Shown here: positions 57,190 through 64,000 of the stretch, piece by piece | How the letters are laid out: each line of letters begins with the position of its first letter | Position numbering within the stretch: position 1 is the first letter of the stretch | Source of the DNA: Gymnopus androsaceus JB14 | Lineage: Eukaryota > Basidiomycota > Agaricomycetes > Agaricales > Omphalotaceae | Length of the DNA stretch: 64,000 nucleotides | Direction of reading: 5' to 3' | Assembly: GCA_009733575.1 (NCBI GenBank) | Contig: ML769416.1 | Coordinates: 230,838-294,837 of the forward strand | Notes under the pieces: model-generated | Databases searched by the model: none | What the model was told of the DNA's origin: nothing | What the model saw: the letters and a program-made list of their open reading frames with translations, nothing else | Program-made: the position numbers and the translations under genes

Positions 57190-58400
57190 AACCCATGATC
57201 AGACAATTTTCCACTGAAATGTTACATTGCATGGCATCTGCATGGTATCCACGTTCATCCTTGTTTTACTTCCTTACTTTGATATTATTTTGGCTCTCAG
57301 TCTACCCCCATTGTCGGCATTCATCATTGGCTTTTGACGTTAACGCCATGACCCCTTTGAATGATATTTACACCTCTTGTCTCTCATCTGTGCCTTCTTG
57401 GGCATTAGCCAAACATGATGACCTTTGTTTTAGCCATTTGCACAATTTGAAAGTTTCTGAGTTGCAACTATTGTACGTTGTTGCATGAGTAAGATTCAAA
57501 TGGTTGATTATATCCTTGATAAATGTAATGGCCTACACTCTTGCTTAATTTTCAAGGCCCTGATTCCTATAAAACAATAAGCCTGCGCTATTATACTTAT
57601 CGTGGTTCTGCCGCTTACACCAAGTTAATCAAGTCTTTTCCCTTGGTCCCTGACCTCGAGCGTGACTCCCATCCCTAAAATAATCCTGAGTTTCTTTCTA
57701 CCCTGAGGCAAGCAATTATTGACTGCCCATCTGAAGACTATCAACATTTATTATCTTCCTACTATCTCCCTTTCCATCATGTCAGTGACTTAATTTTTGG
57801 TATTTTGGAAGGTTGTGGCTATTGTTATTCTATACTGGCTGCCATTTCCTCTGCACTCCATTTTATGTATCTAAACTTAAAGTAGGTCTGCCTGTTCCCA
57901 GCTCAATTAATGATCAAAAACATATTGAAAGGAAAGATGCTCGCATTGCACGGGTGACCAGTGAAATACAGGTGTTAGAGGATGCAAAGCTATCATGGCC
58001 TCAGCCCATCTCACAATCCATTATTATGGAATGCTTATTTTCTTATAGGCAATCTATCCAGTATATGCCTCTTTCCATTTGTGCTTGTTGTGGCACTGAG
58101 GACTGCTTATGCACTGGAGCCAATATTCCACTTGATTCCCTACCACAATTAGATGTTCTCCATGTCACTAATCAGTATATACTTGACCACACTCCATGGT
58201 CACATTCTGTATACATCCATAAATCATTGGACAGTCTACTTCTGGAACCCAAGGGCATCAGAGCACTTGGTTTCCGGGCTGTCGGGGATTGCCATGGCAG
58301 TAGCTCTAAGGATTACTTTCTATACTACTCTGAAAAAGTACATTTCCCTTATGTATTGGAATAACTTATTTCCCACAATGCTTCAGTCATAATCATTGGC
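57190..58400 (+). pseudogene. Decayed coding relic, possibly a Helitron-associated or other transposon protein
   Basis: Several plus-strand frames read as one broken protein: 'MTPLNDIYTSCLSSVPSWAL', 'HLHNLKVSELQLLYVV', then after stops 'RYYTYRGSAAYTKLIKSFPL', and the longest piece at 57813-58364. The latter contains 'RIARVTSEIQVLEDAKLSWP' and a Cys pair cluster 'SICACCGTEDCLCTG'. The zinc-cluster plus polar helix layout is reminiscent of proteins found beside basidiomycete Helitrons, but I see no helicase or Rep motif. Treat the class as unproven. Confidence 0.4.
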
Positions 58401-58598
58401 AGTGTGCCACTGTTCCTTCTCTGCATTGTATGGCTATCAAGAGCAGATTTCACTTCACTGGCCATGCAGCACCGTGCCATGCAAGTTGTGCACCATCTCC
58501 TTCCCCTCACCCTGGTGCCTCCAAGTCCTGGTTAGTTTCCCTTCAACAATACCAGCAGCGGACAGCACTGGATCTGGACACAATCCTTCAAGTAACAG

Positions 58599-59526
58599 TC
58601 ACGCCAAAAGTGCAAAAAAATCTGCTCAAATGAAATACTGATTGATTTACTAATTTTCATGTGAAAAATTGCTTATGAGTGAAATTTTGAGTGAAAAATG
58701 ATCATTCAGTTGAGCTACCTAGTTTAATGAAAATATACTTATCAGTTGAGTTTTCAGTGGAAACTGAAAAAAAGACTGAAATATCAGCTACTCTGGCAGC
58801 CAAAACAGATGGGCCCCCTGTTGAAAGATACGCTTGCGATCATGGACACATGATCAGGCACTTTGTACCGTGATATTCATCATCGGCTTACTGATCACCA
58901 AAATCACATTCCTATGTGTTGATATCATTGGATTAATGTCATTTGCTATTTACGTACATGTGATTATAGCTATGATATCAACTGCTGATGTATATACATA
59001 CATCACATTGTAGGGACCATTGTCCGCATGGACACTTACCTATTATTAGATTTAGGGTACTGTACAGTTTCACAGACATTTAGTATATAAGCTGTAGTAG
59101 TTTACCTGTAGTCCCTATCAGTCTGCATACTACTGCTTTACTGTCCTCTCAGACAATACTAAACTCTCTCACAACTGTTTCACTCCTCAAGCCTTACACT
59201 TGGTTAGTAATGTGATTTCACCATTTGGTCTCACTTGCTGTTCGACACCCCCCAAGTCAGGTGTTGAATCACAACCAAATAAGATCTGGCCCTTTAGTAG
59301 GTTGCTGGGAGTCCATCAGTTTTGGCTGCCAGAGTAGCTGATATTTCAGTCTTTTTTTCAGTTTTAACTGAAAACTCAACCAATAAGTATATTTTCATTA
59401 AACTAGGTAGCTCAACTGAATTATCATCTTTCACTCAAAATTTCACTCATAAGTGATTTTTCACATGAAAATTAGTAAATCAATCAGTATTTCATTCGAG
59501 TGGATTTTTTTGCACTTTTGGTGTGA
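58599..59526. mobile_element. Foldback element with 214-bp inverted arms
   Basis: The left arm 58599-58812 and right arm 59313-59526 are near-perfect reverse complements (starting 'tcacgccaaaagtgcaaaaa' and ending 'ttttgcacttttggtgtga'), separated by 500 bp. The arms have several short runs of A/T and no frame. The spacer holds a promoter-like 'agtatataagctg' near 59082 and 'tgttcgacacccccc', hinting at an LTR-like insert, but no second LTR is seen. A clear target duplication was not found. Confidence 0.8.
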
Positions 59527-59621
59527 GTCCATGGAGAAGAATTGAAATCATTTTGCAGGTCTTATCCAATGGGTCCCAAATTGTATGTATGGACACTGGC
59601 AAGAGTTTTTTCTCTCTCTTC

Positions 59622-59974
59622 CAGCTGTTTTAAAAACCTAGGCCAGAAAAGATGAAGTTCAAGCTGATGGCCAACAACTCACATGACCAGTTCACCAAGC
59701 TACAAGGCACCTGTGTTGGCAAGAGGAGTGAACTGGGGCCAATGCTCTAGTAACACTGCAATGACGAGCTAAGTATGCAGAGTTTCTGTATTGAGATGAC
59801 GGAAACCTCAGTGAAACTATTGTCATCTTCCCTAACAATCCAAGACTCAAGGCAGAAACAGGGCATAAGCACTAAACAAGCCCTTGCATTCCAACATTGA
59901 AGCGCCCAGCTTTGGTGGGTATGGCCATCAGCTGAAGTTTGTGTCGTTGTGGCCTAGGTTTTTTAAAACAGCTG
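59622..59974. repeat. Inverted repeat, stems of about 50 bp
   Basis: 'cagctgttttaaaaacctag' ... 'aagttcaagctgatggcca' at 59622-59672 is the reverse complement of 59922-59974 ('atggccatcagctgaagttt' ... 'ctaggttttttaaaacagctg') with small differences. About 250 bp lie between. It could be another short foldback element. No protein is encoded. Confidence 0.65.
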
Positions 59975-60481
59975 TCATTGTCAGTGGCATTGGAACCTTT
60001 GTGGCGGAGATTCGCTACCTCTGGACTCCAAGACAATTCTTGAATTTTCATAGCCATACAACATTGGTCTGGTCTTAGCAACACCATCAATGCCACAAAA
60101 GCTATCATGTAAAAAAGGCCCATATCCCACGTCTGTGGATGCCTAAGTAACTTAGGACTTGATTGATGATGTGTATCCACTGACAGTATAAGCTAGGGGC
60201 ACTCTTATGAGAGCTATATATGAGTATGAGGGGAGATGGTACAGGTGAATACCAGTATCCATCAATCTTAGACTAAAGGGTTTGGCTGGGGCTTGGCCTG
60301 CGCTCCCGCCTGTGGACTCCAAGTGCTCGTAGCCCCAACCAGAGCAGAGCTCCAACCCGAGAGCACAAGGAGGAGACCAGCCGTAGGGGAAACAGGTCAA
60401 ACCCCAAACAGAGGTATGCTCTGGTGAAGTCAGGAAGTTAATACTATTCATAAGCAATGGTGAGAGCATAAAACAATCGAA
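59975..60481. other. 3' flank of the DIRS-like element
   Basis: A GC-richer tract at 60280-60420 ('gcctgtggactccaagtgct', 'ccaaccagagcagagctcc') may be part of the element's non-coding end. No gene is recognised, and the element terminus cannot be fixed. Confidence 0.4.
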
Positions 60482-61700
60482 TTACTCCAGGTCAATATTG
60501 ATACCGTTAATACATGCGTTAATAACCGAGTCTGGTATTTTGTGGGTTTTTTGGAAATCGTCAATGGAGGTTTTCAGCCTCGAGATCTGAGAAGAATTGT
60601 ATGCTTTCAGTATGTGAACGGGTAAAATTTCCTCGAATTGTCTCCAATATATAAGAAAAGCCAGCGAGGTCCAACCGCCAACTGCAGCAACAACCTTGGG
60701 AGATACACCTGCTAGCAGGAGCTTGACAGCACCACCGATGCGGAAACTGTGGCCCTGGACCAGTGGAAATCCCTTATTGGACCAGATTTTCTCGCAGAAG
60801 GTGAGGAATACGGATTTGACCATATGGTGTGGTTGACCATGGTCGTTGACGTATGCAAACAAGGAGAAGTTGTCGGGAATTCTGGTGTTAGCCCTGACGT
60901 GCATCTGCATGGCGTTAAACGGGCAGAATAGCTTAAGTGTTGCTGTCTGGGCCATGGCGGTGACTGTAGCTCCGACTTGTTTCGTTGTTTTGGTCCAAGG
61001 GATGTGGAAGGACACGGCCTTGGGCGAGTTGTCGGGATGATGGGAGAATAGGATATGGGTAGAACGGGTTGCATGATAGGTGGGATTAAAGGCTGCGATG
61101 GATTTGACGGTGAGCTCCCCGAGTCTGCGGCAACCCCAGAAGGCGTTACACGCAACGGCCCAGATGGAACAATGGAAAGGTATGGAGAATTTGAGCACAA
61201 GGAAAAGCGCGAGCATATGGTTAATTGATATGGGATTGCAGATTGGGCGTTTATGAATAGCACCAGAGACGCGAGCACCTGCTCTAGCGAAACAGATGAG
61301 CCTTGAATTGGCGGGCCAGGGGGCACCTTTGAGTTCGTGCCAAGCTCGGAGAGCTGACAACCAGTTCTTGGCGCAAGACCCGCTAACTTTCCCCATATGA
61401 TATCCTAGGAAACCAACTATAAGGTGTTCATTGGCTGGCATACGCTGGTCCTCCGAGATGTCCAGCATGTCGCAAAATTGGTTGAATCGAAGAAGCCCTG
61501 CACCGTAGGCCTCCTTGGTTGAGTCCGCGAGTCCTGCAATAGCCAGCTTTTCGCCCCACTCTATGACTTCAGGAGGAAGTATAAGAGAATGCTCAGAGCG
61601 TTTTGAGTTGGTGTAGGGACTGCTCCATGTGTGGATTCGGTCTTTGGCGCGGATGTTGGGTCGAAGCTCATTGTGTGTGATAGAGCAACCTGATTTGGGA
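60482..61700 (-). CDS. DIRS-like tyrosine recombinase
   Basis: The open frame extends upstream of Met 61468 to at least 'NIRAKDRIHTWSSPYTNSKR'. The N-terminal SAM-like part reads 'GLADSTKEAYGAGLLRFNQF' and 'GSCAKNWLSALRAWHELKGA'. Catalytic residues are visible: Arg in 'GCRRLGEL', the 'GHSFRIGGAVKLLLAG' H-x-x-R box, 'VGGWTSLAFLIYWRQF' with W in place of the second His and the nucleophilic Tyr. Such enzymes integrate the circular cDNA of DIRS elements without target duplication. The C-terminal stop is TAA/TAG-type just upstream of 60482 on the reading strand. The frame is intact. Confidence 0.85.
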
Positions 61701-62049
61701 TGCCTGGTGGCAAGTTCAGAAAGGATGTGGTTGGAAGTGCGGAAATTTGGGTGATTTGTGGTACATATAGGGATTGTGGACAGCGCAACCGCGGGAGCAT
61801 AGCGGGAAAATGAGCGGCCAAAAACGTTATGAGGGTGGTTTGTTGGATTGGGGATGATTTTTGTTGGGGATAGTGGTTTTTGTGGTTGCGGTTTTGAAGA
61901 GGATCCGAAACGGCTGTAGAGAGATACGTTGGAGATGTAGAAGTCTCCGGAGCCGTGGCTTTGAGGGGGCTTAGTGCTAGCGGAGATGGTGGTTTATGTT
62001 CAAGAGAGTATTGATTATGTAAGTAAGTGGGAATACAATAGTGTATCTA

Positions 62050-63343
62050 TACTAGATGTGTACAATGGCCTCGACGAGTTCGTCAGGTAACAAAATAGAA
62101 TATGGTAGTTGGGTCTCATCAGAACCCATAATGCCCCTCGACAGAGAGTCGGCGGGGTTGTCAGTGGTAGCAATATAAACGAGTTTGGGTTTGATCAGAA
62201 GTGAAGTGAGGGTAGCAAATGTGCGGCGAACGGATAGGTTGATCCATCAATTGGGACTGCGTTGCTTAAGCATTGACCCAATAGTGCCTTGGTTGTCCAA
62301 GTGGATTAGTAGATAAGCGTTCTGGAAGCCCATTGCTTCGAGGAAATATACGACGAGCTCGATTGCGAGCGTCTCGAGCCAGCAGATGTTGCGTCCCTCA
62401 ATCTTCCAGTCATCTGTTAAGCGGAAAGCTGCCCAATGGCTCTGGATCCAGAAACCAATTCCCCAATTGGTGGATGCATCCGCGTATATCTCAAGATTAA
62501 TGAGTGGGCCTCGGGGACGTAACTGGCGGTATATGAGAGGGTCCAAAAGTCTATCTGACCACCAAACCAGTTCCTTTACCAGGGCAGTGGTCAGGAACTT
62601 CCCCTTCTTGAGTTCACGTCCACGGTAAGAAGCCATGAAGTTGGATATTGCGGGAAGGTGTGGACAAATGTGGTGTAGCAGAGGGTGCCATGGATTATTT
62701 CGACCGAGTTAAGTGGGGCCCTCAGCTGTTTGGGGTCAGGGAGAGGTTCGCTGGTGACGGTGGGAGGTGTATGGGAGGTTGATGGGTCGTTAGGGATGGT
62801 GGTGGTTATGGACGTCCATGCTGATTTTGGACCAAATTTTGCGAGGAAAACCTTGATACGGTGGAGGTATTTGAGTTGTTTTTCCTCCGGGAGACTGACC
62901 CGTTTAAGAGGTATGTTCCAAAGTAGGCCTATGTATATGAAAATATTGATAAAGAAGGGGTCGCCTTTCTTCTGGGGAGGGTGGAAAGGGGTGCCGAGTG
63001 GGTTGATAGATTCGAGGACTGCCTCTTGGTCATATGCATATTTGAAATTGACTGGGTCTGCATCAGGATTGATGGGAACGCGGAAAACTGCCAAGTCGTC
63101 CTTGATCTTGGCTATGGGAAAGACACCTTTGGCGAATAAGATGTCTCGGATGGCGGCAGAGATCATTCCTGAACAGCTGCTGGCACCCGCCCATTCAAAA
63201 CAATCACACATATCAATCCAGAATTTGCCCTTTTCGTCGCAGACTACGAGGAATTGCTTGTGGTTGGGGTTGACTGGGACAGTCCAGTGGAATTTGATAA
63301 TGTCCATGGTACATGCCTGCGTACCCGGTGGAGCATAGATAAT
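62050..63343 (-). pseudogene. DIRS-like reverse transcriptase and RNase H, frame-broken
   Basis: Exon 2 opens 'IIYAPPGTQACTMDIIKFHW', followed by 'GKFWIDMCDCFEWAGASSCS' and the polymerase box as 'IAKIKDDLAVFRVP' (KDDL where YVDD-like is expected). After a one-base shift near 62620 ('FP.ISNFMASYRGREL') the RNase H domain follows: 'LEIYADASTNWGIGFWIQ', 'ICWLETLAIELVVYFLEAMG', 'LIHLDNQGTIGSML'. A TGA at about 62247 interrupts it, but coding continues 'WINLSVRRTFATLTSLL' and 'YIATTDNPADSLSRG'. Confidence 0.8.
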
Positions 63344-63722
63344 CTTTAGATTTGAAATAAAACAAATAAATTAGTATTCTGACTTCCAGTTGGAGCAGTT
63401 ATGATTGCGAGACATCTATGACCAGTTTGGCCAAGCAAGCGTAAAGCCAAGACCAGTTGGTCTGGCGGAATACCACCCCAAGTGGTAAAGATAGCGTTGC
63501 AGCCAGTTGGCTGAGCAAATAGTACAATACCACCATCATGGTAAGGATATAGCTGCGACCAGTTGGCCGAGCAAATGGTACAATACCACTATAGTGGTAA
63601 GGATATAGCTGCGACCAGTTGGCTGAGCGGGGGGTACAATACCAGCACCGTGGTAAGGATATAGCTGCGACCAGTTGGCCAAGCGAGGGAAGGAGATGAA
63701 ATTATAAAATAGGTAGACTCAC
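63344..63722 (-). other. Intron in the DIRS-like gene containing a minisatellite
   Basis: The donor GTGAGT follows 'ASDVAEF' (exon ending 63723). The acceptor CTAAAG precedes 'IIYAPPGTQAC' (exon starting 63343). Joining in phase 0 restores a continuous reverse-transcriptase sequence. The 379-bp intron contains the 56-bp tandem repeats. Confidence 0.7.
63420..63690. repeat. 56-bp minisatellite, about 4.5 units
   Basis: Units start at 63499, 63555, 63611 and 63667 (exact 56-bp spacing), with a diverged unit before. Each contains 'gcgaccagttgg' (or 'gcagccagttgg'), then 'gtacaatacca', a variable centre and 'tggtaaggatatagct'. The unit centre is an inverted repeat TACCA(C)...(G)TGGTA. Confidence 0.9.
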
Positions 63723-63965
63723 AAATTCTGCAACGTCACTGGCTGAGTCGAATATGGTGGGGAACAACTCCTTCTGGACATATGAATTGACGGATGGAGT
63801 TGTTCTGCCCTGCGAGTCTTTCCCTCCCTTGGACAAGTTGCGGCAGACTCTCAACTTTGGCACCTGATCTGGTCCCTGCGTCGATTCTGCCACAATAAGC
63901 AGTGAGGCCACGAATGGTCCGCAGAGTATCTGTTCCACTTGCTGTTTGGAGAAAGGACCTGCCAT
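63723..63965 (-). CDS. DIRS-like reverse transcriptase, N-terminal exon
   Basis: The frame reads 'ILCGPFVASLLIVAESTQGP', 'KLRVCRNLSKGGKDSQGRTT', 'PSVNSYVQKELFPTIFDSAS' and 'DVAEF', the fingers region of retroelement polymerases (G-P-F...K.R...N.S.....PSVN). Met 63965 may not be the true start, because the frame lies at the window edge. Confidence 0.7.
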
Positions 63966-64000
63966 ACGACCTGCCGTTGATTCCTCTTCAATGTATTTCC

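Larger units (their letters stand above)
60482..63965 (-). mobile_element. DIRS-like tyrosine-recombinase retrotransposon, partial
   Basis: The minus strand carries, in order, a reverse transcriptase N-terminus (63965-63723), an intron (63722-63344), reverse transcriptase and RNase H (63343 to about 62050), and a tyrosine recombinase (about 61700-60482). RT-RH-YR without an integrase or LTRs defines DIRS-like elements. A frame break near 62620 and an in-frame TGA at about 62247 indicate decay or sequence error. The 5' part runs beyond the right edge, so neither terminus is seen. Confidence 0.8.

Noticed and set aside
58980..59310. Solo LTR in the foldback spacer (TATA-like sequence, tgttcgacacccccc)
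   Set aside because: No TG..CA boundaries with a target duplication could be defined and no second copy exists in the window. It is kept only as a remark on the foldback element.
1..64000. tRNA, rRNA and CRISPR arrays
   Set aside because: I looked for GGTTCGA-type B boxes with a matching A box and for regular short repeats with unique spacers. The only regular tandem array is the 56-bp minisatellite, whose units are contiguous without spacers.

Overview
The window comes from a filamentous basidiomycete, most likely an agaricomycete. The genes have many short introns (about 48-60 bp, GTRNGT...YAG). Their families are typical of mushroom-forming fungi: DUF6535 membrane protein, F-box/LRR paralogs, MYND-finger protein, the 'ADT.VVWRAW' multi-pass membrane family and a DIRS-like tyrosine-recombinase retroelement. 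Naming a genus would be a guess.

Layout. 1-14.5 kb is a CpG-poor repeat nest without an intact gene. It holds direct and inverted copies of unclassified repeats, several MITE-like elements with TA target duplications, and a decayed copy of the mitoribosomal gene that lies intact at 14.7-15.9 kb. 14.7-23.0 kb is a compact housekeeping island: mS42-like mitoribosomal protein (-), OST2/DAD1 (+), a six-exon mitofissin (ATG44/DUF1748) gene (-), an S33/TAP-like peptidase (-) and a hexokinase (+). 23-26.6 kb has a tandem duplication and a multi-pass membrane protein gene. 27-34.2 kb has two direct repeats carrying F-box gene remnants around a MYND-finger gene. 34.4-37.6 kb is a kinesin-10 (KIF22-like) gene. 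38.7-47.8 kb is a DUF6535 gene broken by a 5.3-kb Ty1/copia element (5-bp TSD, LTRs differing at 2 of 363 sites), by a 572-bp hAT-type MITE (8-bp TSD) and by an in-frame stop. 48.9-55.3 kb carries an inositol polyphosphate kinase (-), an intact F-box protein (+) and an Atf1-type bZIP factor (+). From 56.2 kb to the end there are transposable elements: a TIR candidate, a decayed coding relic, a foldback element with 214-bp arms, and a DIRS-like retroelement (-) running off the right edge, with a 56-bp minisatellite in its intron.

How the parts relate. Host genes serve core functions (mitochondrial translation, N-glycosylation, mitophagy/fission, glycolysis, chromosome motility, inositol signalling, stress transcription) and do not form a pathway cluster. 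The main biological story is genome dynamics. Several insertions can be read against paralogous empty sites or exact TSDs, a duplicated gene shows selective CpG loss, and one hexokinase intron appears to have arisen by local duplication of the neighbouring exon. Several otherwise conserved genes (hexokinase, peptidase, kinesin) carry single-base indels inside conserved motifs. These may be consensus errors rather than gene death and should be read with that in mind.
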